A stretch of 64,000 nt of DNA from Trametopsis cervina (Eukaryota; Basidiomycota; Agaricomycetes; Polyporales; Irpicaceae). Below the pieces are notes generated by a model that was not told the DNA's origin, searched no databases, and saw only the letters and a list, made by a program, of their open reading frames with translations. Positions 45,751-58,250 of this stretch are shown here, piece after piece; positions within the stretch are counted from its first letter, which is position 1; each line of letters starts with the position of its first letter. Both the position numbers and the translations under genes were made by a program. Location of the stretch: contig MU278354.1 of the NCBI GenBank assembly GCA_022385755.1, forward strand, positions 946,805 to 1,010,804, in the 5' to 3' direction.

Positions 45751-48700
45751 GTACGTCGAGGCGGAGCAGAATCCCTCAAGTCCGTGCCACAGAGGACGTC
45801 CTCCGGGTGTGTTGAATGAAATGACGTCAGGTTGGCAGCCGGAAGACAACCACAGAATGACGGATAAATATTGATCCGAGGCGCGAGTATCCTTCCGCGG
45901 GTGCATGTCCAGATGGGGCAGGTCCAGTGCTCGACTCGTCTGCCGTGGCCAGCCGGCGTGGCGTGCACGTTGCACGTACGTCTGTTGGCCAAGGAAGGCG
46001 GTCTATACCCCACATATGCGGTCATGAGCGCCGCTAACACCGAGGCGACCGACGCGCCCAAGGCCAGCAACCGTCAAACCACGCGTGCAAGGCCAATAGC
46101 TGTCGAAGAAAATCTGGCCGCCACCGCTGCTCCTACTGTTGTCGAAGAGGTGGGCACGTCGGCAACACCGGCACAACGCTGAGTAGCAGTCGCGACAGCG
46201 ACTTGTTTTTGCCCAACGGAACGGAGCCTTCAACTAGCCTTCATGCTACCCCTGCTCGGAACCGAGATTGCCTCAGACGGATGATCCTCGCGTTCCTACT
46301 CGCTTCTCCGAGGTTGAACGACGCGCGACGCGCTTCGGTGCACGCGATTAGTTGCCGTGTTTGGGTTTGGATCCTGGCGGAGGCATGTGAAAGTCCTGTA
46401 CGAGAAGACCTGCGGGGGTGTGGTGTAGCGATGAACAGCAAGGAGCAGCGAGGAGCAGGGAGCGACGAGGACGTGTGTTGTGCTACACACCGCGATCGCC
46501 GAGTGTCGAAGAACGACGTGCGCGATGTGGGGGTCGAAGAAGAATGCGCCGTACGCGACGTGGGGGAGAGTACGCGTTTGCGTTACCCCACATTCCCCGG
46601 CGTAATCTTACTCAACGTTCGGACGGACGTCAGTGAGAGTGAGGAGGTGCGGGGAACGATCTCCCAGGTGATCGTGATTGGCTCACCAGTGACAGGTACA
46701 ATGAGTAGTGGTCGAGTCCTGGTCGAGTGCCTTCATCAGCGTACATCCGAGGCGCACCCGCCGTCCTCGTCCACACAAACACAGCGCGAAACTCGAGCAC
46801 GCTTCGGGCCCGTCAGAGGACCCTCGCTCGCCGAAGAACACCCGCCGTCTCGACACTGAGTGATTAGTGATAGGCTCGCAAATCTGGGGTACGGAGGCAG
46901 AAGGCAAAAACAGGCATAGAGACCGCGATGTGATGGCCAGGTCCGTGTGCAATGTCGATGGAGATGGCGATCTAAATGAGCAGACGAGACGTCGTGTGAG
47001 CGAACGGCGAAGGAAAAACGTAGGCGAAACTACGCCGTGCGTGGTCGTTAGGGTATAGGGGGTGGAACGACTAGCGTGGGTTGGGATCCGGCGGGCGGAG
47101 GTGCGTCGGTGTTTCTGCGCGGGAGCGAGGATTTAGCTTGGTTTTCGTGCTGGACAGCTTGTGGACAGCAGAGAAAAAGAAAAAGGGGAGGGATGGGAGA
47201 GAGGTGATAGGTTGGGGTATGGACGATGTCCGGCTTTCCTCGCCATCGACGCGTTCGTTTCGTAGGTGCAGCACAACGGTGATGCATGTCAGAATCCCGA
47301 CAAAGACCACCGTGCACAGACCGACCAAACGACCTCGCGAGGGCACAATTGCCGCAAGACCTGAGAGCCCTCAATTCGCACTCTCCCGAACATCAGCCGC
47401 ACAACCCCAGCCCAGCGCTGTCTTGTCCAGTCCAGTCCAGTCCCGTACGTCTATCCAAACGTCATTTCGTCACCGCGCGCTCAACAAACTCTTCACCCAC
47501 CCACCCAGGCTTATCATCTCCCTCCCACGCGCATCCAATCCAATACACTCGCCCAAAGCAAGGAGCCACCATCTTCGTCGAATTCGAGGTCGAACGAGAG
47601 GAGCCGACGAAACACCCAAACAACCAGCCAGAGAGACCGAGACCGAGAACAGAGATGCAATTGTCCGAGCGAGCTAGGCCGCATACAGTCTAGTTTAGTC
47701 TAGTAAGGTCGGTTTGGGCCTCTTCAACTTTTTTGGCTCGCGGTCGGCGGTGTTGGTGAAGATGAAGATGGAGGTGGTGTGGAGGAGAGCGGAGTGAGGG
47801 GCGAGGAGTGTGGAGAGGTGCACCATAACCATGGGGGATAGAGACCGGGTGCGTTTGCTTGCTTTGCTCCAAGTGATGTACTGGGCGCGTTGGACGCTGA
47901 AGCAGGATCCCGACCGAGACGGAAAAGTGCCAGTGCCAGTTCGCTGACAGGACAAGACAAAGCGCCCTCTTACCCTCGTCCTCTACAGTACATCACATAC
48001 AGCCCGCGGACGGACGCGTCCAAATCAGTCGGTTGTGCACACCGCGTTGAAGACCATGACGAACGTTCACCCAGCACAGCGCGTCTCCAAGCCGCCCAAA
48101 CGCGTCGCGTCGCGTCCCATCTCGCCGCTACACACCGCGGTGTGTCTGATCGCTGTGCACGCCGATCGAGCTCAAATTCTCGTGGGTGCCTTGCGCAAAA
48201 TGTGATGTTTTGATTTTGATGCAGCCGGGCTGAGAGTGAGGAAGGAGGGGGACGAACCTCGGGGTTGCTTTGGTTTGCTGTGCGGGAGATACCTCGGTGC
48301 AGCGGCCAATGTGATGTGTGTGCACAGCGCGGCGAGGACGAGGAGGCGTGAGTGAGGTCAGGTCAGGTCAGGGCTGGTGCTCGCTGTCGTCGCGTCAGCT
48401 GCGACGCTAAGCTAACCTCGACGCGACGCTGAACTAACCTCGACGAGTTTTCTGACGTCCAGTGCCGCCTCGTCCTCTGCATAGCGTACTCAGGGATGTG
48501 GGATACGCCGAGCAGCGGAGAAACGCGAGACTAAACTGAGCCCCTGCATCCCTAAATCCCCAAGCTGACAGGACAACTGAACAAGCACCGTCCGCGTCCG
48601 CCCTGGGCAATTCCGGCCAATCACAACCCCCAGGAGCAGAAGGGGGATATATGCGGCCATCAAACGATACGTACGTACAGTGCGCAGGGCTTCCCCCAAT

Positions 48701-51460
48701 CTGTCGTTCTGTCGTGCGGCGCACTAGTGGTTGACGTTGACGTCGGGCGTTAATGGGATGACAAGCAAGGCGGCGACGGCGAGCAGTGTTGGTGGCGTTG
48801 CGCGGCGGGATGCGACCCTTGGGTTTGTGAGGTAAAGAGGTGCGGGAGGGAAGGTGTTAACTAAATGTTGATGGTCGTGCTTTCGAGGCGGGTAGTGGTG
48901 TAGCGTACGCTGCGTACCTTGTATCCGTCCTGCGTAGCACAACGTCGTCGTATCCCCAACTTAAGTCGTGCTCACGTCAATTGTTACAGCAATGGTGGCT
49001 GAGAATCCTGAGATCAACCGCAACCAACGTCCCTACGCGCACCCTACGTACGTACTACAGCACTAGCCTATCCGGGCCCTCCGCAAACCTCGGACAGATA
49101 AGCGGACTGTATTGCGCCTTCAGCCAGCCAGCCAGCCAAGGCCGGTGTCTTTTTGGGTGTGATGGAGGGTTGACGTGGGAGTGTGAGGCGTGCGTGCGAT
49201 TGGGTGGGGTGCAAGCTGGATGGGTGGGATTGGACAGCTTTGTCTTCGTGACGAAGAGACGAAGAGAGGCGGGGAGGAGAGATAAGGAGCCTCAAGGGAT
49301 GCACGAGTCCATTGCTATTGCTATGACCACTGACAACGCGAAGCCAGTGTTTACGACAACAAAGTCCTGCAGAACAAGGATGGGATGCCGTTTCTCCGAG
49401 ACGTACGGGACGGCGTCGTATTCGCTGAGCTGAGCGATAACAGAGAGTAAGCAAAGTAAGCACGTACATAATCAACACACGCACCGGTCCGCGCCACCGT
49501 GTACGCCTCGAAATCCTACCAATCCGCTGCGTTTCCTGAACGTTAGTGCTGAGCGCGCGACGTCAAAAGTCAAGTCGCCGGGTGTACGTCGCATTGACGT
49601 ACGCTACGCAAAAGAGAGAGCAGAGGCAGAGGAGGCCCCGTTTCGTCTAGCGTGCTAACGTTGTCTGGACAGGCGGGCTGGGTGGGCTGGGGCACAAGCA
49701 GGCGTTGGATGGCCGGAGCATTATCGCGACGTACGTACGCGAAGGGAGCTAGCCGGACGTGCGTGCGTTTACGTTACGTTACGCGAACGAATGGACCATC
49801 CCCTCCCTGCGTCTCCCGTTTCCGTCTGAAGATCGTGGGTTCTCACACCATATCCAAGGGGAAGCCAATCGGGGATAAGCTCGCGCGTGTCGATGGAAAG
49901 AACAGAACAGAACGCAGAACAGAACGACGACGGGAGGTGTCTGTCTGACTGACTGACTGACGGGTTCGATGGGCGGGTAGGCGGGTTTCCTGACATGATA
50001 TCCGCGGGCTACAGTTACGACTGTGATAGAGTTGCATTCTTCATTCTACGGTGTTATGCGCGCAAGTAGGCGCGAACGACGACGCGACGGAGGTGTCGAA
50101 CAAGCTTCGTTCGTTCGTTCGTTCGTCGCACCCACCCGGAGGCGTCTTCCAGTTCAGCTGTTCGGGCGGAATGCGAGAGTGCGCGAGATCAAAATGGGAC
50201 GGCACGCACGGCCGTATCTGTATCAGCCGTGGCCTGGCCAATGGCATGGGCGAGGCGAGCCACGCCGTTCTTGCGACGAAGAGCGAGTGGAGGAGGATCG
50301 TCGCGGCTCGCGAGAATAGCGCGGGTTTCTCCCTTGCGTATTTCGGACCGTTGCTCCTCAGCTCGATGTGAACGGGCCAGAGCGTGCGTGCGTGCTCGCG
50401 AAGTGTGTGCAGTCAGTCTGGATTGGCGGACGACGGGATATACAGAAGTACACTACAGTACGAATGCAAATGCAAAATGCACAACTCGTGCCGGTGCCGA
50501 TACCGTGTATAGCGTGTAGCGTGCAGTACCATGACTACACACCATGCGACGCGTCGTGCGTCGTGTACGCACCAAACGATCCACCCAGCTGTACTGTATT
50601 GGGATTGCTCCTTGCCCGCTAGTCTTATCGGTGGGAGCACAGAGGGGCCTGCGTGGGGCGGGGCTGCCGAGCGCGACCCTCATCAAGTAAGCCCAGGCCC
50701 GCCATCAACGGCCGCGACGCCTACGCCCTTGGGGAGCGGTGAGACGGGCTCGGATTGGCTCGCGCGATAAGCCATGTCCGCGTCCCCACCCGCTCCCGCT
50801 CCTCCTCGCTGCTGCTCACGCCGGTATGTAAGGCGTCTGATCGGAGTTGGGTTTACGTACTGGGACAGAAATGCGTACGTGGACGACAACGACGGCGCAC
50901 ATGCAGTACGGGAGGGAGTGTGGTCACCGCGGTGTGCTTATGCTCGCGGCGTGCCTGTTAGCGTTGGTGTTGCAGATGGCTGGCAGGGACGGGTTTGGGA
51001 CGGGTGCTTTGCGCCTGCGCGGAGCCGGGAGCATGTGTGTGGTTGGTTGGACCTCGAGGGGGCGGCGCGCCGGCGTCTGCTTGATGCGACGCAGGTAAAA
51101 CATTGGGGACTGTAAAACACAGCATTGGAAAGAATGAAAAAATATCATACGGATAATCAGGATTTGCAGGAGGAGTGGGCAGGGCGGAAGTTGAGGCTCG
51201 CCGGTGTGCGGGTGCCGGGTACGGATGGAGAGAGGAGGAGCGGATAGCTCGGCCGTATGTTTTTGCGTGGCGAGCGAGGAGAGCCCGGTCGGTGCGGAAG
51301 TGGAGGACAGCTGGGGCCTCTGGTGGTCAGTAGAGTGTCAATGCCAGACGCAGGTGGAGGGGAGGGGAGAAGAGGTGGTGGGAGGGCAGCGGGCGAGTGG
51401 GGAAACTGCCTTCCGCGCTTTCGCCGTGTTCTCGCTCGGAGGACGCTGTTGCGGCGGCAG

Positions 51461-51565
51461 CCAATGGAGACGCGCCAAATGGGGACACAGCGCGCGGGCA
51501 GAGCTGGACCGCACCTGCCTTTTTTGGTGCAGCAGCCGGCGAGCCAATCACACCGTTCGGCCAAT
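51461..51565 (+). promoter_or_regulatory. Cluster of three CCAAT boxes upstream of the FYVE gene
   Basis: CCAAT occurs at 51461-51465, 51544-51548 and 51561-51565, about 320-420 bases before the ATG. CCAAT is bound by the HAP/NF-Y complex in fungi. Three copies in about 100 bases suggest real sites but are not proof. Confidence 0.4.
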
Positions 51566-51765
51566 TGCCACTCTGATCATCGGAGAAAAGCAGGGCCACG
51601 AGGCAGGCGCTGTCCATCACATATCACGCCCGAATCGGCACACGACCCTCAATCTGCAGATCGTCCCCCCTCCCCATCGCGAGATCGCAAAGCTGTAATA
51701 GCCGCTCGCTACCGCGTGCGGCCTGTTCCCAGAACGCCAGCGCCTTCCAAGGGGCCAACCCATCA

Positions 51766-51772
51766 TATATAT
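51766..51772 (+). promoter_or_regulatory. TATA box of the FYVE gene
   Basis: TATATAT about 115 bases before the ATG at 51884, followed by a long pyrimidine-rich stretch typical of strong fungal promoters. Confidence 0.5.
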
Positions 51773-51883
51773 CCCACTTCGCCGTCGCCTCGACCTGTCC
51801 TTTCGATCCGCCTGTGGCCACTCCGACTGCCCATACCCCTCCTCCCCTCCGTTACTTCTACACTTACCGCCACTTCTCACAAC

Positions 51884-53143
51884 ATGTCTGCCTTTGCCGC
51901 TGCCGTCGTCTCTAAGCTGGCCTCGCTCAGCCCTATACATAAGGATATGGCCGACAACGAGAGCATCATCTCCTCCCCTGGTACGTAGCATACGCATTCC
52001 GTCATTGGTATAGCAAGCTCATGTGACAACAGGTGCCAGCTCCTCCACCAGCTCGAATAGCAACGTCTCCTTCGACGCACGCTCGTGTCTGTCCGACTCT
52101 GCGCTGTCTTCTTCCCCCGTCGACACGCGCATCGCCCCTTTCACCAAGACTGGCATCCGCCGCAACGAGCATCTCGCCGTTCTCCTCTCCAAGACTCTCT
52201 GGAAGGTACGTTCAACATCCTGATGCGATCTCATTCCGCATATCTAACAATCAACCCGCAGCCCGACTCCCAGGCGTCTCGCTGCGACATCTTCCTCTGC
52301 AGCCGCAAGTTTTCCATCTTTGAGCGTCGTCACGTAAGTCGCTTCTATCTGTCCATCTATCCACCCACCTTGTGCGCTCCGTGCTCAACGTATCTCTCCC
52401 CCACACAGCACTGTCGCAAATGCGGCGGCGTGTTCTGCGCAGACTGCTCGACGCGCACTACGACCCTCCTTGACACATCCACCCTCCCCTTCTTGAACCC
52501 GCCCCGCGGCGTCGCCATCACCGCATTCGCAACGCCCGAGGCGCAAGTCGTTGAGAGCCGAGTCTGCGACGACTGCTGGGACCAGATTCATGGTACTAAG
52601 TACTCGCGCAGCGTCCAGCTGCTTGCGCGCAAGATGGAGGAGGCCGATGCATGGGAGAGCGAGAGCGCCTCCACGGGCTCGAACCACAGCTCCCCACGTA
52701 CCCCTCACACCCCTCTCGAGGGCGCCCCACTCCCTCTCCGCTCCCCTCTGCGCCGCGCACACACCGGCCCGCGTGTCCACACACTCAGCAGCGGCTACTC
52801 GACGCCGCTCACCCACTCGCAAACCCTCGCCATCGCCGCTCTCGAAGCGGACAAGGACAAGGCTGCCCCAAGCGAGCTCGACGCGTATCCCTTACGCCAC
52901 GCATCCGCCATCTGCAAAGCCACTGGCAGTGGTCGCTGGGAGCCGAAGCCGATGGTCCAGGTTGTCGGATATCGCGTGCCGGGCATGAAGGAGGCGTACG
53001 AGATTGAGCTGGAGCGCGAGGAGGAGGAGAGGCGCATACGCAAGGCGAACCCTGTCATTAAGGATGGCGAGTTCCAGGTGCGCGCGCCGAAGGAGTTTGA
53101 GCCGCATAGCGTCACTGCGCCGATCCGCCTGTCGATGTTCTGA
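51884..53143 (+). CDS. FYVE-type zinc-finger protein
   Basis: FYVE fingers bind phosphatidylinositol 3-phosphate on endosomes. Exons 51884-51980, 52033-52205, 52262-52333 and 52409-53143 give 358 residues. The finger is at about residues 95-170: a first Cys pair in RCDIFLCSRKF, then FERRHHCRKCGGVFCADCS, which contains the basic lipid-binding patch R(R/K)HHCR, and a last pair in SRVCDDCWDQ, about 40 residues later. The first pair is spaced CxxxxC rather than the usual CxxC. No WxxD motif is visible before the finger, and the segment between the second and last Cys pairs is long, so this may be a FYVE-related variant. The rest is Ser/Pro-rich with a charged C-terminal helix (YEIELEREEEERR). It is the only convincing gene in the spacer and lies on the symmetry axis of the inverted arms (about 52,157). 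Confidence 0.82.
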
Positions 53144-56100
53144 GCGCACGATGAAGACCCCGCTCCCATCCACCCCATATCACTCTGCTTTGCTGTCGAC
53201 TCTTGCTATCATTATGTGTTCTTTATGCTCTCCTGCTCTCGATATCCCATCCATCCGCCCATCCATCCCTGCCCTCCCGTCCCTCTCTCCTGATTAATCG
53301 GTCTCCCTCTTAACTGCCCGCCGCGATACCTCCCACATGCATTCCCGATTCACTTCACTGTGCCATACTTGCATAACTTATTATTACTGCCTCTTATCCA
53401 CTGTCTATAATTACACCCACCCATCCGCCTGCCTGCGTTTCTTTTTCTTTGGGGATTTGTCTTTTCTTTGGTGCTCCGTTGTTGTTGTTGGTTAGGATTG
53501 TGATTTGCTTGTACGAACGAACTGTTTGGTGATATAGACTTGTGTCCGATGTCTGTCCGTTATGCGAATCGATCTTTTGGTTCGAGATTATCTCTCGTGT
53601 GATCGTGACAATGAACTTGTGAAATTGAGGTACAGTACAATAATACTCTAAGCTAGCAGCGAACAAGGTTCGGACAACACGCCACACGCCACATACTCGC
53701 TCGGTCGCTCGCGCCTTCGTGGCGTCCCACACCTTCCTCGCACGGCCACATCCACATCCACAACTCATCGCATCGGATCGATAACAGGTGTGGCGTTGCA
53801 GCTTTCACAGCATACATCTACTTCATCTTCATCGAATCATCTACATCCTCGTGTCCATCGACAATCGATGCCCTGCCTATGTTTACGCCAACCTATCCCA
53901 TCGTTCGAATCACCCGGATCCTACTCACACCTACCCACCGAGTGCGATAATCTACGCAGGCTATGATTGGACGAGAGGCGCATGCAGGAACGCTCGTTTC
54001 GTTCGTTCAGTCATCGATTGCGTCGAGGCCTTGTAGCGATTATCGATCCTTGGGCACAGCACAGCCCTCACGCTCACGTCGAATTCACCGGGTCATCGAT
54101 GGGATGTGAGGACGCACGGGACCGCGTCTCTCAGCATACCGTCCGAAGTTGTTTCTGGTGGACGCGTGCTGTTGTTTTCTGTGTCCGTCAACGTTAGCAG
54201 GTGACTAGGCCTCCGGGGTCACCCCGCACGTCTTACTACCCCGCGTCGCGTACAGCACGGAAGGAAGCTCAGGCGTTGTTGATCATTTCTGCGCGGAGGA
54301 CCTTCACTGATCAGAAAGCAAGCACTGAGTCTCGGCCGACGTCGTGGTTGGGAGTGGTTGGTCGCGTGCCGTGGGGAAGAAGAGAAGGACAGCATCGATA
54401 ATCGCTCACGTAATAAAAGTCGAGGGAGAAGAAGGGGGTGGAGACTGGGATGGGATGATGGATCTGCAGGTGCGTCTGTCCGTGTCCGTGTCTGCTGGCT
54501 ACCCCGCAAACCAGGGTCCCTCATTAGTTAGAAGACGGATGATACTTACTCTTGTGAGTGAGTGTAAGCGACGTCAAGTACACTCTCGAGTCTGGACCTC
54601 CGAGGTGTGTACCATTCATCGATGGCATCTCACTTCGTACAGACACAGTTGAGGGTACAGAATTCGAAGAAAAGCGCGTACTTGTATTATACAAGCCCAT
54701 ACGTCACGCGCAACCAAGCACAACTCACGACGTACGTAAAAACCACAACCATCCGGTGTCTCTCGATGTCTCGTGCCCGTCCGCGAGGCGATTGGAGTTC
54801 ACTGTCGCCCCGGCTGGACTCTCATAGACCTCATTGACATATTCCAGACCGTTGTGATGTAGGGTAGAATGTGGTGGTACGATGACAGAGGGGACCGGGT
54901 TTGGGAGGGGCGCATAGGGGTCCCTTCACTGTGCCTTCAGTCCTTGGTGTGAGCGAGCGAGTGAATCCCACGTGTCACATGTCGTTTGGATACGTATGCT
55001 GGGATGCGTGATGAGACCGGACGAGAACGAAGGCTGGACGGACGGAGACGGAGATGAATGCCCATGGGTACTCTTCGTTACGCTAGCACTGTACAATGCG
55101 AGTACATAAGCCCACAGACGGGATGACGTACGTACGTACGTTGATATGTTGTTCTTTGTTCTTGATGTCAGCGTTCGAAATTTCATTGTAGGGTGGGCTT
55201 CGTTGGTTTTATTTCTTGCTGCTTGGGGGTACATTGTGCCGCGTGCGCGTTCTATGTTTCTATGTTTCTATGTTCTCGAGTCGTGAGAGCGCGAAGGTGG
55301 ATATGGAGAAGAACACGTCCTCGGGTCGTGTGCGCTGCGGAGGTGGACGACGTCGGCTAGCGTGCGTTCTCTCGCCGTCTTCGTCTTCGTCCTCGTCTCC
55401 ATACTGCGATATCAATATCAAGCTAAACTTCTGATACGACCTCCCCGCCGCCCGACCGATATTACCGTGTGTAACGCATCCCCGGCTCTGTCTCGATATC
55501 GCGCGTTCTGAGACACTCGATAGTGGTTATGACCGTGACCGTGTGCACAATGCACTAATGCGCAGTGTAATGCATAACGTCATCACCCCGGCGAGCAACT
55601 ATCGACTGGGGCAAAAGATAAGTAAAATGTGCAAGTGAGGCGAGCCCGCAGACAGCATAACAAAGATAACAATCCAAACGACACACCACGAAAAACCAAA
55701 AGTAAAAGCGTCCGGCTGGTGCACCATGCCATGCCAAGGGCGACTGTGAAACCCGCCGCACGCTCCAACGTCCAACTCCAACTCCAATTCAAACCGTTGA
55801 TCGTGCTCTGTCGCTCTTTCGTTCTGCCCTCGATCCTCGATCGTTGTTCGTTGGATATTGAATATCGAATCGAGGGCCCAGGAGCTGGCTGGCGGGCTGC
55901 CAGCGCATGATGTACAACACACGGAGAGCGGAGGCAAAACATGGGCTGGAGATAACGGTGCACGAGTAAGCAGAGGGCAACGCATCGTATCGTATCGTGT
56001 CGTTTCACGCTTGTGTGAGTGGCGCGTTCGCCCCGCCCTGCACCTACCCCCGCCACTGGATAATACGAGCGAGCGAGCGAGACAGGCCCCAGCCGCTCCA

Positions 56101-58250
56101 GAGACCCAGCACGATATTCTAGATTTTCGAGATTTTCGAGATTTTCTGGCCCCAGTGATTCAGTGATAGCAGGGCGAAGCGCACAGTCGGAGTCCACTTC
56201 TTCGAGTTTAGTTGGTTAGGTGTGTACCGTGATCCACTGGCGACTGGCATTTGGCGTATAGGGGTGTGTCACTGTTCGTAGGATTTCGAGAAAGATGGAA
56301 AGCGCGCACGCATTGCACCATGGTTGAGCGTTTGTCTAGCCACCCTACACCATCATAATCTCTTCCTAGACGCACAGCTAGGATCTGCGAGCCTGTGACT
56401 TTGCGGGAGATTCATACACAAGAGCGGGGAGCGGGTGCACATACACAGCTCGCGCGCACGCACCTGGTGACATCCCGCTGAGCCCGTGCCACAACCACCG
56501 AGTCGAGGGACGAGATGAGCGAGTGAACACTCATCCTCGAAGTGGAGGGTGCTGGCGCGTGATTATGGGCAGTGCACCGAGGATGCCCCGCGTGGCGGTT
56601 AACTGTAACTGTAATCATATCATATCATATCACTGACAGTGAATGAGGCCACGGACGGACGGGTCTGGGAGCTGTTTCGAGGCCTCGAGGCGAGACGAAC
56701 GCTAGAGGGAACGGGGGTGCGTACCGTGCTCCCGATGGGCTCTGGAGGCATTTCATGAGCTCGGAGTCGATGGCGAAGACGAGCGCGGACGAAGTGCAAC
56801 AGGAAGAGGAAGACGAGGGAGACGGATCCGAGACGCGGATCGTCGTGCGCGGATTGAGGACTGGCAGTGCGGCTGCGCCCGAGATACGATGCATTGGCAT
56901 TACAGTACAGTAGGGAAGACGCTGTATACTGTACTGTATCATCTCCGCAGCCCGTCGATGTGTTGGGCGTTATCACGAGGAAGTGTGCGGCGGAAGGGAG
57001 GTTTCCGAGGTTGTTGATGATGGGGTGGATGGATGGAACGAACGCCGCTCGGTGGCAGGGCAAGGGCAGGGCAGGGTAGATTGCTTGGTTGGTTTGGTGG
57101 GTGGTTTGTGGCGGGGCGGTGTGATAAGAGAGCACAGCGAGATTGGGTACGGTTGAGATGCGATGTAGGCGTCCTGGTGTCCATACCTATGCAGTGACTT
57201 GATACAGATACAGATACAGATGATGATGAGACGGACAGACGGGATGATGATGCAGCCTACCCCTACCACTACACTGCAGCAGCACATACTCGGACCACAC
57301 GTCTATCATGCACAACAGATGCGGAGTGCCTGGTATCTATCCGAGGACACCGACGCTCCGCCCAATCCAGCATCCAGCATCCCAACATCAAACATTCAAG
57401 CTGGCGCGCACGACGACAAAGACAAGGTTAAGCGTTCCGGTGGCCACGGGCGCACACGTCTATTCATACAATCCAAGTACATCCGCGGAACACCCCGTCC
57501 ATCCGCGCATCCCTACGCGGCGTACGTCACGCACGAACACGCCGATGATGCCCGGAGAACGTGGACTCTCGAGCGTATGAGGTGGTGGGAGGGATCACGG
57601 CCGCGAAGGGCACACTGGGGGATCGTACCACTGGTGAGGCGTGCACGAGGCGGCGTTTGTGGGTGGGGCGGGTGACAGAAGGTGGGAAGGTGCATGTGCT
57701 ATGGCGGAAGCGGTGTGGTAAGGCGGCGTCCCTGTACGTGCTCACTCAGACCGTCTAGAGTATGCAGGGAGCCCGAGCGCCGTCTGACGGACTTGTCCAC
57801 TCGGAAACGTCGCGTGGGGGCGGATGCATGTATCACGTCGGGCCTGACACGAGGCCGTAAGATGGAACAGCGCGATTGTATGGATTGTATTGCACTCGCG
57901 AGGGCCTTATCTTCGCAAGTGCGGATGTGGCTGATGCAGGTTGGGAGGCAAAACAGATGCGGGAAACGCGATGTGATTATGAAGAGGGTTTGCTGCCCGA
58001 CACAATACACCATACTGTGCGGTGGCACAGCACGCAAGGTTTGATATCGATATGTTGTGATTAGGCTTGCGCTCGAGAGATTGATGGTGCTGTGAACTTT
58101 CTTTACAGTCGATTCGGTGCGGGTTGCTGCGACGGAGCGGGCAACGGCGTCGTAAATACGCGCACATGTGTGCGTGGGAAACTCCGTAATTACGCGTTTA
58201 CTGGCCGTCTGTCGTTCGCGCAGACTACCCGAGACGAATGACGGCTTCTT
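53144..58250. other. CpG-rich, gene-poor spacer, right half
   Basis: About 5 kb without a supported gene. It starts with the FYVE 3' UTR. It contains more CGTACGTACG strings (55,129-55,140), a GAGCGAGCGAGCGAG run (about 56,069) and a short tandem of GATTTTCGA units (56,121-56,145). Open frames are composition-driven and carry no motif. Confidence 0.5.

Larger units (their letters stand above)
45751..51883. other. CpG-rich, gene-poor spacer, left half
   Basis: About 6 kb without a supported gene. It is rich in CpG, low-complexity runs and repeated CGTACGTAC-type strings (for example near 48,670, 49,040 and 49,730). Open frames such as 46203-46859 and 47081-47677 are Arg/Ser/Pro-rich in every frame, as expected from biased base composition. 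The last ~400 bases act as the FYVE gene promoter. Confidence 0.5.

Noticed and set aside
47081..47693. Two overlapping long open frames rich in Arg, Ser and Pro.
   Set aside because: All frames here look alike because of base composition; no motif or exon structure.
49800..49870. Possible tRNA or tRNA-derived repeat (CTGAAGATC followed by GGGTTCTCACACC).
   Set aside because: No acceptor stem or A box could be paired, and the B-box-like part is imperfect; not called.
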